From contig NZ_BMDW01000013.1 in assembly GCF_014636175.1 (NCBI RefSeq), positions 1 through 64,000 of the forward strand: a DNA stretch of 64,000 nucleotides, read 5' to 3'. The translations under genes were made by a program, and so were the position numbers. The notes beneath the pieces were generated by a model. That model was given only the letters and a program-made list of their open reading frames with translations. It had not been told where the DNA came from and did no database searches. Source of the DNA: Sphingomonas psychrolutea. Lineage in GTDB: Bacteria; Pseudomonadota; Alphaproteobacteria; Sphingomonadales; Sphingomonadaceae. This document shows positions 52,027-60,366 of this stretch, piece after piece. Positions within the stretch are counted from its first letter, which is position 1, and each line of letters opens with the position of its first letter.

Positions 52027-52884
52027 CTATAGTTCCACGCGCCCGGTGCCGAACGGCCCGTCGCGTTGTTTCACGGCTTCCTTGAGTCCTTCTTCGAGCA
52101 CGGTGCGGTTGAAGGCGGTCCGGCTCTCGGCGAGGTGCCCGCGCGCATCCATCTCCGCCGCCAACCGCTGCAACGTGCGTGCGCCCATCAGTTCGAGACC
52201 GATATTGACGATACGCTTGTTGGCGCTGAGCAAATCAGCATCGATCAGCGCGAGCCGGTCGGCCAACGCTTCGACTTCGGCCTCAAGCTGGTCGGCCGGG
52301 ACCGATTTTAACACCAGCCCTATTGTCGAAGCATCGCGCCCGCCGATCAGGTCCCCGGTCAAAAGCAGGCGTTTGGCCCATTGCGGGCCAACCATGTAGA
52401 GCCACATATTGCTGGGCAGCGACCCTTGCGAGCGCGCCGGTGGGAAGCCGAAGCTGGCATCGTCGGCGCAGATGATCATATCGCACAGCAGAGCGAGATC
52501 GGTACCGCCGGCGAGGCAGCGACCTTGCACTTGCGCGATCACCGGTTTGTGCATGTCGAACAGTGCCATGCGCAGCCGCTGGAGTCGCTCTTGGTGCCAG
52601 GCATCGTCGTCGAACTTCGCGCGACCCCGGCGATGCTCGACTTGCAGCGCGACTGGACGGTCATAGCGTTGCAGATCGTAGCCAGAGGAGAAATCCGGAC
52701 CTGCGCCGGTAAGGATGACGCAGCGGACGCGATTGTCCTCGTCTGCTTCCCACAAGGCATCGTGCAGTTCGGTCAACAATTCCTCGTTCAGGGCATTGCG
52801 CTTGTCGGGACGATTCAGCGTGATCCGCGCCCGCCCGTCGGCAAGCTCGTAGCGAATGAATGTATAGCGATCGTCGCTCACCAA
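52027..52884 (-). CDS. Crotonase-superfamily protein lacking both hydratase glutamates
   Basis: A 285-residue crotonase with PDFSSGYDL and LAGGTDLALLCDM (residues 126-135). The first hydratase glutamate position is occupied by Asp129 or Thr128, and the second (normally in PE) is Pro149 in SFGFPPARSQG. It therefore is unlikely to hydrate; isomerase, lyase or hydrolase activity is possible. GTG start at 52884. One of the least predictable enzymes in the island. Confidence 0.82.
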   Translation of the reverse strand: MVSDDRYTFIRYELADGRARITLNRPDKRNALNEELLTELHDALWEADEDNRVRCVILTGAGPDFSSGYDLQRYDRPVALQVEHRRGRAKFDDDAWHQERLQRLRMALFDMHKPVIAQVQGRCLAGGTDLALLCDMIICADDASFGFPPARSQGSLPSNMWLYMVGPQWAKRLLLTGDLIGGRDASTIGLVLKSVPADQLEAEVEALADRLALIDADLLSANKRIVNIGLELMGARTLQRLAAEMDARGHLAESRTAFNRTVLEEGLKEAVKQRDGPFGTGRVEL

Positions 52885-52948
52885 TTCTGCATCCTCATCC
52901 TGTCGTGCGGACGGTCTGAAGCGCCATCCGTCACGACCTTCGTCATCA

Positions 52949-54055
52949 TCAGGCGACGGCGCGATGCCGCTCGACCACGCGCGGGGCGCTGGTGTCGATA
53001 TCCTTCAGCTTGGGCAGAACCTTGCGGGCGAACAATTCGTAATTCGCACGGCCCATTTCCTGCGGCATCTCGCCATATTGGAAATAGGTCACGAAGCTGC
53101 CGATATCGAACTGCTCGACCATCGCGGCCAGCTTCTCGGCGACCTCGTCCGGCGTGCCCCAGACCTGAAGATCGGCAAGGAAGCCGTTGAACTTGTGCAG
53201 GCCATGCTTGGCGATGTTCTTGGCGAGGCCGCCATAGTATTCGTAGCCGTCGATCTTGGCGAAATCGGCATTGTCGAACTGGTAGAAGTCTGATGTCGAG
53301 CGGGTGTACGCTTGGATATGCTGATCGCGCATTTCCTGCGCAACGGCGCGGTCCTCGTGCACCGCAACGAATACCGCGAACACCGGCTTGGGCGCCGGCT
53401 GGCCGTTCTGCTTGAGGAACAGCTGGCGATAGCTTTCGAGATCCTCGGCGACCTTGTCCCACGGCTTCTGCGCAATGACCATCAAGCCAACGTCGAGCTT
53501 GGCCATCAGATTGACCGATTCGGGCGAGATCGCCGAAGCGAAGACACGCCCGCGAAAGCTCTCATAGGGACGTGGACGCAGCTCGACGCGCGGCTGCTTC
53601 AAATACTTGCCGTCATATTCCATTACGCCGGTCTCAAGCGCGGTCAGCACCGCTTCGGCATATTCGGTGAAACGCCCGCGCGACTCGCCCATCGGCACGT
53701 TGAAGCCAGCGAATTCCGATGCGCCGAGGCCACGCCCGATACCAAGAACAGCGCGTCCTTCGGAATAATAATCGAGCAGGATAAAATTCTCTGCGGTGCG
53801 TACCGGGTCCTGCCACGGCAGCACGCATACCGTCGTGCCGAGCTTGATGCGCTTGGTCTGCCCGGCGATGAACGACAGGAACTGCGGCACGTTCGGTGTC
53901 ATGTTGTAATTGGTGAAGTGATGCTCCGGCGTCCACACCGAGTCGAAGCCGAGCGCCTCGGTATCGACCGCCATCTTCAACTGGTGGCGATAGACTTCCT
54001 TGTCGGACAGCTGATCGCGCAAATTCTGGAAAGTGAGGCCGAGTCCGACATCCAT
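52949..54055 (-). CDS. LLM-class flavin-dependent monooxygenase
   Basis: A 368-residue luciferase-like protein: MDVGLGLTFQNLRDQLSDKEVYRHQ, FDSVWTPEHHFTNYNMTPNVPQFLSF with EHH, KLGTTVCVLPWQDPVRTAENFILLDYYSEGRAVLGIGRG and ASAISPESVNLMAKLD. It is first of the minus operon and divergent from a CoA ligase gene with an inverted repeat between. Likely oxygenates a ketone next to the carbonyl or a cyclic ketone, with FMNH2 from the reductase at 46708. Confidence 0.9.
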   Translation of the reverse strand: MDVGLGLTFQNLRDQLSDKEVYRHQLKMAVDTEALGFDSVWTPEHHFTNYNMTPNVPQFLSFIAGQTKRIKLGTTVCVLPWQDPVRTAENFILLDYYSEGRAVLGIGRGLGASEFAGFNVPMGESRGRFTEYAEAVLTALETGVMEYDGKYLKQPRVELRPRPYESFRGRVFASAISPESVNLMAKLDVGLMVIAQKPWDKVAEDLESYRQLFLKQNGQPAPKPVFAVFVAVHEDRAVAQEMRDQHIQAYTRSTSDFYQFDNADFAKIDGYEYYGGLAKNIAKHGLHKFNGFLADLQVWGTPDEVAEKLAAMVEQFDIGSFVTYFQYGEMPQEMGRANYELFARKVLPKLKDIDTSAPRVVERHRAVA

Positions 54056-54090
54056 CGTCCTAATCCCTTGCTCGTAAACGTTGATCGCAA

Positions 54091-54106
54091 CCTAACGACG
54101 ATTAGG
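54091..54106. promoter_or_regulatory. Inverted repeat between divergent LLM and CoA ligase genes
   Basis: CCTAA and TTAGG, separated by CGACGA, form a perfect inverted repeat 36 bases upstream of the LLM start at 54055. The TetR at 50429 or the one at 58155 could bind here. AGTTAGGTTGAG near 54199 repeats one half-site on the ligase side. Confidence 0.4.
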
Positions 54107-54165
54107 CTGGTAGCGCAAGGCCTTTTCGTGTATTCTTTAAAAATCGCTGAAAACAGCAGGAGTCC

Positions 54166-54195
54166 TTGACCAACTGATCGGCGGGGCGGGATAAT
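54166..54195 (+). promoter_or_regulatory. Sigma-70-like promoter for the CoA ligase/ribBA operon
   Basis: TTGACC at 54166-54171 and GATAAT at 54190-54195 are spaced 18 bases apart, and the start codon is 26 bases beyond. Sequence match is good for a -35/-10 pair, though alphaproteobacterial promoters often diverge. Confidence 0.45.
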
Positions 54196-54221
54196 AAGAG
54201 TTAGGTTGAGGATCAGGCGAC

Positions 54222-55898
54222 ATGAGCGAATCGACAACGTCCAAGGTCGCAGAACGCCGCTCAGCGATGGAGCGACGGCATCCGAACTGGGTGCCGATGA
54301 CGCTCGACGCCTATTTCTTGCGCGCCGTTGCGGAGTTCGCGGACCGCCCGCTTGTCATCACCGACGCGGCGTGTGTGCGCTACGCCGAGGTCGACGCGGA
54401 AGCGACTCGCATCGCGCAAATGCTGCGCAATCGCGGCGTGAAGCCTGGTGACCGGGTAGCGCTGCTGATGGCCAATTACCCGATCACCGTTGCCTTGCTG
54501 TTCGGCATCTGGCGCGCCGAGGCGACCGCCGTACCGCTCAACACGCTGTACCGACCCGAGGAACTCCGCTTCGTCCTCAGCCAGTCCGCTCCACGGCTCG
54601 TAATCGCGATGAGCAAGTTCCTGAAACGCGATTTCGCCACCGAGATCCCCTCGATACTGCCCGATGGCGTCGATCTGTTGCTCTACGATCCCGAGGCCGC
54701 GGCCACCTCCGATTTGGTCGCGGCGATCGACGCCGTAACGTCAATCGATCCCGTTGGCCTTGCCGACGCGACGCGCATCCCGGCGGTCATCATGTATACG
54801 TCCGGCACGACCGGCAGCCCAAAGGGCGTGATGCTCAGCCACGACAATCTGCTTCGCGCAGCCTATGCCGGAGCGCATCATCAGGCGTTCGAGGACGGGC
54901 GGCGGGCGATTTTCTCACTGCCGCTGTATCACGGCTTCGGCCTGGTCGTCGGCCTGCTGTCGGGCATCGTCGTTGGCGGGTCGATCGTGCCGCTCATCCG
55001 CTTCGATCCGCGCGCGATACTCGCCGGGATCGCGCGCCACCGGGCGACGTATTTGATGGGCGTGCCGACGATGACCGTCGCGATGCTGGAAGTGGCCGAG
55101 CAGGAGAGTTTCGACCTCAGTTCGCTGACCGCGATCCACAGCGCCGCCGCGCCGACGCCAAGTTGGGTGTGGCAACGCATCCAGGCGGTTTTCGGCTGCC
55201 GCGAAATCTTCACCAGCTACGGCCAGACCGAGGCCACGGCGACGATCATCTGCACGCAGCCTGGCGACGAACTGGAGGTTGTGGCGACGACGCAGGGCAT
55301 CATCGTCAAGGGCGGCGTGGCGGGCATCCCGGAGCGCGGCGGCGACATCGCTGAATTCCGCATCGTCGATCCGGTCAGCGGCGCGGATAGCCCACCGGGC
55401 ACGCCAGGCGAAATCTGGACCCGCGGACCGATGAATAGCCTGGGTTATCTGGACCTGCCGGCAGCGACCGCCGAGCTGTTTGCGGAAGGCGGCTGGTTGC
55501 GCACCGGGGATCGCGGCTATTTCCGTGCGGACGGCAACCTGCTGCTGACTGGTCGCACCAAGGAATTGTTCAAGAGCCGTGGCGAGCTCGTCTCCCCCAA
55601 GGAAATCGAGGAAGTCATCACTACCCATGCGGGCATTCGCGAAGCTTATGTCATCGGGATGCCCGACGATCGCTACGGCGAATGCGGCTGCGCGTGGCTG
55701 GTCGCCGCTGGGTCGGTTGCGCCGAATGCGGCGGAGGTGATGGCCTATCTCACCGAACGCTTGCCGCGCTACAAGATGCCGCGCGATATCTGGTTCATCG
55801 ATGCGGCGGAATTGCCGACGACCGGCACCGGCAAGGTCCAGAAGAATTTGCTCAAGGAACGTGCCGAACGGCTGCTGGCAACGGAGGCGGCGGCATGA
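54222..55898 (+). CDS. AMP-dependent acyl-CoA ligase
   Basis: A 558-residue ligase with P-loop VIMYTSGTTGSPKGVML, TSYGQTEATATI, GGWLRTGDRGYFRADGNLLLTGRTKELFK and the C-terminal TGTGKVQKNLLKERA with the adenylation lysine. Full-length fatty-acid/aryl ligase architecture. It leads a plus-strand operon with ribBA and an SDR, divergent from the LLM gene. It probably activates an acid formed upstream. Confidence 0.93.
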   Translation: MSESTTSKVAERRSAMERRHPNWVPMTLDAYFLRAVAEFADRPLVITDAACVRYAEVDAEATRIAQMLRNRGVKPGDRVALLMANYPITVALLFGIWRAEATAVPLNTLYRPEELRFVLSQSAPRLVIAMSKFLKRDFATEIPSILPDGVDLLLYDPEAAATSDLVAAIDAVTSIDPVGLADATRIPAVIMYTSGTTGSPKGVMLSHDNLLRAAYAGAHHQAFEDGRRAIFSLPLYHGFGLVVGLLSGIVVGGSIVPLIRFDPRAILAGIARHRATYLMGVPTMTVAMLEVAEQESFDLSSLTAIHSAAAPTPSWVWQRIQAVFGCREIFTSYGQTEATATIICTQPGDELEVVATTQGIIVKGGVAGIPERGGDIAEFRIVDPVSGADSPPGTPGEIWTRGPMNSLGYLDLPAATAELFAEGGWLRTGDRGYFRADGNLLLTGRTKELFKSRGELVSPKEIEEVITTHAGIREAYVIGMPDDRYGECGCAWLVAAGSVAPNAAEVMAYLTERLPRYKMPRDIWFIDAAELPTTGTGKVQKNLLKERAERLLATEAAA

Positions 55899-57001
55899 CC
55901 GGTGGAATCTCAAGCATCGAGGCAATCCTCGACGATGCGCGAGACGGGCTGCCCTTCATCCTGGTCGATGCAGATGACCGCGAGAATGAGGGCGACGTCA
56001 TCATCCCGGCGCAGTTTGCGACGCCGAGCCAAGTCAATTTCATGGCGCGTCACGCGCGCGGATTGATCTGCTTAGCGATCTCTGGCGAACGTGCGGCGAA
56101 GCTCGAATTGCCTATGATGGCCGCCAACAATCAGTCGGGCCACGGCACGGCCTTTACGGTCTCGATCGAAGCGCGAGAGGGTGTGACGACGGGCATTTCC
56201 GCCGCCGATCGCGCACATTCCATTGCCGTCGCAATCGACCCCAGCAAGGGACGCGGTGACATCGTGTCGCCGGGCCACGTGTTTCCGCTCGTCGCCCGCG
56301 AAGGCGGCGTATTGGTCCGTGCAGGGCACACCGAGGCGGCGGTCGATATTGCGAGGCTCGCTGGGCTCAACCCGGCTGGCGTCATCTGCGAGGTCATGAA
56401 CGAAGACGGCACGATGGCGCGGCTGCCTGAGCTGATCCGCTTCGGGGAGCAGCACGGCCTCAAGATCGGCACGATCGCAGATTTGATCGCCTATCGCCGC
56501 CGCTCGGAGCGGATCGTCACTCGCGTCGCCACCGCGCCGTTCGACAGCGTCCATGGCAAGGATTTCACGATCCATGTCTATCGCAACAGCATCGACGGCG
56601 GCGAGCATATCGCGCTTGTGCGCGGGAATATCCACGACGGCGAGCCAACGCTGGTGCGTGTGCATCAGGTCGATCTATCGGCCGATCTGCTGGGCTGGTC
56701 GCTGGCGCGCCGCGACTATGTGCCACGCGCGCTGGCGGCGATCGCCGCGCATGACGGTCCCGCCGTTGCCGTGTTCGTGCAGGATCCCGATCCGGTTTCG
56801 ATCTCGGCGCGGGTCAATGGCGGCCGCCAAGCGTATCACGAAACGCATGCGATCCGCGATTACGGCGTCGGCGCACAGATTCTTCGCGATCTCGGCGTGC
56901 AGGAGATGATCCTGCTGACGTCGAGCAACGACAAGCTGACTGCGCTGGAAGGCTTCGGCCTAAGCGTCGTTGAGCGCCAGCCGATCCCGGATGCACAATA
57001 A
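55895..57001 (+). CDS. ribB: 3,4-dihydroxy-2-butanone-4-phosphate synthase (RibBA, RibA half degenerate)
   Basis: A 368-residue RibBA-like protein. The N-half has the DHBP-synthase signatures DRENEGDVI near residue 26, [28 protein letters not shown] and [15 protein letters not shown], so it should make the four-carbon riboflavin precursor. In the GTP cyclohydrolase II half the zinc cysteines are absent ([22 protein letters not shown]), as in many alphaproteobacteria, so GTP hydrolysis is not expected. Four-base overlap with the CoA ligase gene is striking: a flavin-synthesis gene embedded in a catabolic operon that depends on FMN enzymes. Confidence 0.92.
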   Translation: MTGGISSIEAILDDARDGLPFILVDADDRENEGDVIIPAQFATPSQVNFMARHARGLICLAISGERAAKLELPMMAANNQSGHGTAFTVSIEAREGVTTGISAADRAHSIAVAIDPSKGRGDIVSPGHVFPLVAREGGVLVRAGHTEAAVDIARLAGLNPAGVICEVMNEDGTMARLPELIRFGEQHGLKIGTIADLIAYRRRSERIVTRVATAPFDSVHGKDFTIHVYRNSIDGGEHIALVRGNIHDGEPTLVRVHQVDLSADLLGWSLARRDYVPRALAAIAAHDGPAVAVFVQDPDPVSISARVNGGRQAYHETHAIRDYGVGAQILRDLGVQEMILLTSSNDKLTALEGFGLSVVERQPIPDAQ

Positions 57002-57023
57002 ACCATAATGAAGGAGAAACACG

Positions 57024-57770
57024 ATGGGCAGACTCGACGGCAAGATCGCGATCATCACGGGTGCCGCGCGCGGCATGGGCGAATCGCATGCGAAGACCTT
57101 CGTGCGCGAAGGTGCCAAGGTCGTACTGACCGACCTGCGCGGCGATGCCGGGCGCGCGTTGCAGCAAGAGCTGGGCGACGCCGCTTTGTTCATTGAGCAT
57201 GATGCGACCGACTTCGCGCAATGGACATCGGTGGTCCAGCAGGCCGAGGCCAAGTTCGGCCCGGTCGATGTGCTGGTCAACAATGCCGGCATTCTCGGCG
57301 CGATGGCAAAGACCGCCGATCTGACCGAAAAGGACTATCTCGCGGTCTGCGCGGTCAACCAGCATTCGGTGTTCTACGGCATGCGCGCAGTGTTGCCCTC
57401 GATGCTCAAGGCCGGACACGGCTCGATCGTCAACATCTCCTCGATCGCCGGAATCGCCGCCAATTACGGCTTCCCAAGCCTAGCCTATGTCGCGAGCAAG
57501 TTCGCCGTCCGCGGCATGACCAAGGCGACCGCGATTGAATATGGCCCACACAACATCCGCGTCAATTCGGTGCATCCGGGCTTCATCCAGACGCCGATGA
57601 TGGTCGAAGCGACCAATGAGGAAGGCGGTGACGCGCTGTCGCTGATCCCGCTCGGCCGCATTGCCGATCCGCAGGAAGTGTCCAACCTGGTACTGTTCCT
57701 CGCGTCAGACGACGCATCCTACATCACCGGGGCCGAGCATCTCGTCGACGCCGGGATGATGGCGCAGTAG
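57024..57770 (+). CDS. SDR-family dehydrogenase (paralogue of 38090)
   Basis: A 248-residue SDR with TGAARGMG at 12-19, NNAGI at 86-90, SS at 139-140, Tyr155 and Lys159, and LASDDASYITGAEHLVDAGMMAQ at the end. Every motif position coincides with the SDR at 38090, and Asp37 again favours NAD. GAAGGAGAAACACG precedes the ATG. Probably a secondary-alcohol or ring-hydroxyl dehydrogenase for a related intermediate. Confidence 0.92.
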   Translation: MGRLDGKIAIITGAARGMGESHAKTFVREGAKVVLTDLRGDAGRALQQELGDAALFIEHDATDFAQWTSVVQQAEAKFGPVDVLVNNAGILGAMAKTADLTEKDYLAVCAVNQHSVFYGMRAVLPSMLKAGHGSIVNISSIAGIAANYGFPSLAYVASKFAVRGMTKATAIEYGPHNIRVNSVHPGFIQTPMMVEATNEEGGDALSLIPLGRIADPQEVSNLVLFLASDDASYITGAEHLVDAGMMAQ

Positions 57771-57771
57771 G

Positions 57772-58152
57772 TCAGTCGGCGGCAGCGCGCAGCTCCAGGC
57801 CATTCCCTTCGGGATCGGTCAGGTAGATCGAGATGCCGTAGCCGCCCGCCCCATAGCGCGTTGCGATCTCGCCGATCGCGACGCCGTTCTCGCGCAGCCA
57901 TGCCGCGACCCGGTCGGCATCGAACGACTCGAGCGTCAGGCACAGATGATCCATGTTGCATCCTGCAGCATCGTGCGGATCGCGCGCGACGATGTCGATC
58001 AGCGCGGCTCCCGCGCGCAATTGCGTCAAGCCGTCGATCGTCCGCTCGACCGGGCAACCGAGTGTGTCGGCGTAAAAGGCGATCAGCGCCGGTGCATCGT
58101 GCGCGCGCAGCACGACATGGTCGATACCTCGAATCGCGAACGGCCGCGTCAT
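57772..58152 (-). CDS. VOC/glyoxalase-family protein
   Basis: A 126-residue vicinal-oxygen-chelate protein. RGIDHVVLRAHDAPALIAFYADTLG supplies the first His, CNMDHLCLTLES the second, and YLTDPEGNGLELR the Glu of the metal site, so all metal ligands are present. ATG at 58152 is two bases from the TetR stop. It could be an isomerase, dioxygenase or resistance protein; context suggests it acts on a pathway metabolite. Confidence 0.85.
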   Translation of the reverse strand: MTRPFAIRGIDHVVLRAHDAPALIAFYADTLGCPVERTIDGLTQLRAGAALIDIVARDPHDAAGCNMDHLCLTLESFDADRVAAWLRENGVAIGEIATRYGAGGYGISIYLTDPEGNGLELRAAAD

Positions 58153-58154
58153 GC

Positions 58155-58814
58155 TCAACCGCCGGTGGTGAGACGGAGCGGCGCGCAGACGCACGAGACG
58201 ATCTGCTCGATCGTATCGTCGAGTGCCGCCTCGAAGCTTTCCTCGTTCGGCGCCGAATCCTCGAACGTCTCGTAGCGCGCGAGGATTGCGAGGAACATGA
58301 AGCTCGCCGTGACCAGTCGGCGCTGCGCGACGTCTTCCGGGAGGTAAGACAGCCGCTTGCGCAGTAATTCAAAGACGCGCGCTAAATGGGGATGCCCGCC
58401 GCCCCCGAAGTCTCCAAAGCGGTGCGAGTGGCTGCGCATCAGATATTGGCTGAGGAAGCCGGCATAAGACCGATGACCGTCGCCGTCGGGCAGTTCGAGC
58501 TGCGGCAAATAGACCATATCGAGCAGGGTCCGTGCATCGTCGAGCCGGCCTTTTGCCTCCGCCGCCGCCAACATCCGTTCGCGCATCCGCTCCATCTGGT
58601 CCATGCGATAGTCGAAGATCGCCTCGACCAGACCTTCGCGCGATCCGAAATGATATTGCACGGCGTAATGGTTGCCTTGCCCTGCCTTGGACGCGATTTC
58701 CCGCATCGAGACGCCGTTGATGCCGCCTTCTGCAAAAAGCGCCTCGGCCACCAGAATCATCTTGGTCTTGCCGTCAACCTCGGAGTCGGCGGGGGTGTCG
58801 GGCAGATCGGCCAA
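58155..58814 (-). CDS. TetR-family transcriptional regulator
   Basis: A 219-residue TetR protein: MILVAEALFAEGGINGVSMREIASKAGQGNHYAVQYHFGSREGLVEAIFDYRMDQM is the HTH, and a large helical ligand domain follows with a GDFGGGGHPH loop. TTG start at 58814. A perfect 12-bp palindrome lies 15 bases upstream of the start, a good autoregulatory site that would also control the divergent LLM gene. Confidence 0.88.
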   Translation of the reverse strand: MADLPDTPADSEVDGKTKMILVAEALFAEGGINGVSMREIASKAGQGNHYAVQYHFGSREGLVEAIFDYRMDQMERMRERMLAAAEAKGRLDDARTLLDMVYLPQLELPDGDGHRSYAGFLSQYLMRSHSHRFGDFGGGGHPHLARVFELLRKRLSYLPEDVAQRRLVTASFMFLAILARYETFEDSAPNEESFEAALDDTIEQIVSCVCAPLRLTTGG

Positions 58815-58828
58815 AGTGCGCTCCAGTG

Positions 58829-58840
58829 AAACACGTGTTT
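58829..58840. promoter_or_regulatory. Perfect 12-bp palindrome, TetR operator candidate
   Basis: AAACACGTGTTT reads the same on both strands and lies just upstream of the TetR gene, in the 275-bp region shared with the divergent LLM monooxygenase gene. Position and symmetry fit a TetR-family operator. Confidence 0.6.
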
Positions 58841-59089
58841 TAACTTGATTAGTCTATACCGCGGCTATGCGCCTGTCGATAATATGGACGAAAGTCCGTA
58901 TTGCCGCGGTTTTTCGGGCATTTCGCGGGAAAGTACCGCTGCGCATTAAGCCCGTCTTTCCCTGCAGCGCAGCGTCGAATCAAACAGTTGACTTAGCTTT
59001 CGGACTGAACCATTCTCCGTACAGCGCAGGCAAACGACCAGTGCGGACCGCGGACGTAGCGTCGCCGCATCACATCTAGGAGAGCGATC

Positions 59090-60241
59090 ATGGCAATGGA
59101 CACCGGCCTCATCTTCCACCCGTACATGCGCCCCGGCCGCACGGCGCGGCAGACGTTCGAATGGGGCGTCCAAAGCTCGATCGCCTGCGACAAGGCCGGG
59201 TTCGATTCGATGATGATTTCCGAACATGCCTCGCAGATCTGGGAGAACATCCCCAATCCCGAGCTGATCATCGCCGCCGCCGCGCTGCAGACCAAGACGA
59301 TCAAGTTTGCGCCGATGGCGCATATCCTGCCGCACCATAACCCGACCAAGCTGGCGATGATGGTCGGCTGGCTCTCGCAGATCCTCGAAGGCCGCTACTT
59401 CATGGGGATCGGCGCAGGTGCCTATCCGCTTGCTTCGTACATGCACGGCATTCGCGGCGAGGATCAGAATACCGAACACCTCAACGAGATGGTGCGCGAA
59501 TCCCTCTCGATCATGGAAAAAATCTGGAAGCGCGAGCCCTTCTTCTTCGAAGGCAAATATTGGGACGCGGGTTTCCCGGAAGAGGAGGTCGCGCTGACCG
59601 AGGAGGACGAGCAGCACAAACTCGCCAATTACGCGCCGTGGGGCGGGTCTTTCCCGGAATTCGCGGTAACCGGGTTCAGCGCCAACTCGCCATCGATGCG
59701 GCTGGCGGGCGAAAAGAACTTCAAGCCGGTCTCGATCTTTTCCGGTGAAGAAGCGCTCAAGCGGCACTGGGACATCTATTCGGAGGCCAACATCAAGGCC
59801 GGCTTCACCCCCGACCGCCAGCGGCACGCCGTGTCGCAGACCGTGTTCGTCGGCGACACCGATGCCGAGGCGAAGAAGGAGGTGATGGAAGGCCCGATCG
59901 GATATTGCTTCAACAAGTATCTGATCCCGATCTGGCGCCGGTTCGGCATGATGGACGGCTTTGCCAAGGATGCGGGGATCGATCCGCTCAAGGCCGATCT
60001 CGAATTCTTGGTTGACCGCGTGTTTGTCGTCGGCTCGCCCGACACCGTCGTCGACAAGATCAACACGCTGTTTGACAAAGTTGGCGGCTGGGGAACGCTG
60101 CAGATCGAAGCGCACGATTATTACGACGATCCGTCGCCTTGGTTCCACTCGCTGGAACTGGCCGCCAAGGAAGTCGCGCCGCGCATTTCGATGCCGGGTG
60201 CGAAACCCGCTGCCAAGCAGATGGAAGCGCAAGCGGCCTGA
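59090..60241 (+). CDS. LLM-class flavin-dependent monooxygenase
   Basis: A 383-residue luciferase-like protein: MDTGLIFHPYMRPGRTARQTFEWGVQSS, MMISEHASQIWENIPNPELIIAAAALQTK, KFAPMAHILPHHNPTKLAMMVGWLSQILEGRYFMGIGAGAYPL. SEHAS replaces the EHH of the other two LLM enzymes, so the active-site second His is Ala and substrate or oxygenation type may differ. ATG at 59090 (or 59096) follows AGGAGAG. It precedes the second TonB receptor, with a terminator between. Confidence 0.9.
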   Translation: MAMDTGLIFHPYMRPGRTARQTFEWGVQSSIACDKAGFDSMMISEHASQIWENIPNPELIIAAAALQTKTIKFAPMAHILPHHNPTKLAMMVGWLSQILEGRYFMGIGAGAYPLASYMHGIRGEDQNTEHLNEMVRESLSIMEKIWKREPFFFEGKYWDAGFPEEEVALTEEDEQHKLANYAPWGGSFPEFAVTGFSANSPSMRLAGEKNFKPVSIFSGEEALKRHWDIYSEANIKAGFTPDRQRHAVSQTVFVGDTDAEAKKEVMEGPIGYCFNKYLIPIWRRFGMMDGFAKDAGIDPLKADLEFLVDRVFVVGSPDTVVDKINTLFDKVGGWGTLQIEAHDYYDDPSPWFHSLELAAKEVAPRISMPGAKPAAKQMEAQAA

Positions 60242-60253
60242 TCATTAGAAAGT

Positions 60254-60280
60254 GGGGTAGCCCCTCGGGGCTGCCCCTTT
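60254..60280 (+). terminator. Rho-independent-type terminator after the LLM gene
   Basis: GGGGTAGCCC (60254-60263) pairs with GGGCTGCCCC (60268-60277), one wobble pair, four-base CTCG loop, then TTT. It lies 13 bases beyond the LLM stop, before the TonB receptor leader, so receptor transcription can be separate. Confidence 0.7.
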
Positions 60281-60366
60281 CCTAAATACTCATCGAACGC
60301 CCCCCAGACGTAGCCCCAAGCAAAAAGAACGTGGCGAAAAGCCACTGATTCAAAATGGAGAAGATT

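Noticed and set aside
58946-60232. 428-codon minus-strand frame
   Set aside because: Mirror of the LLM monooxygenase codon pattern; no recognisable domain.
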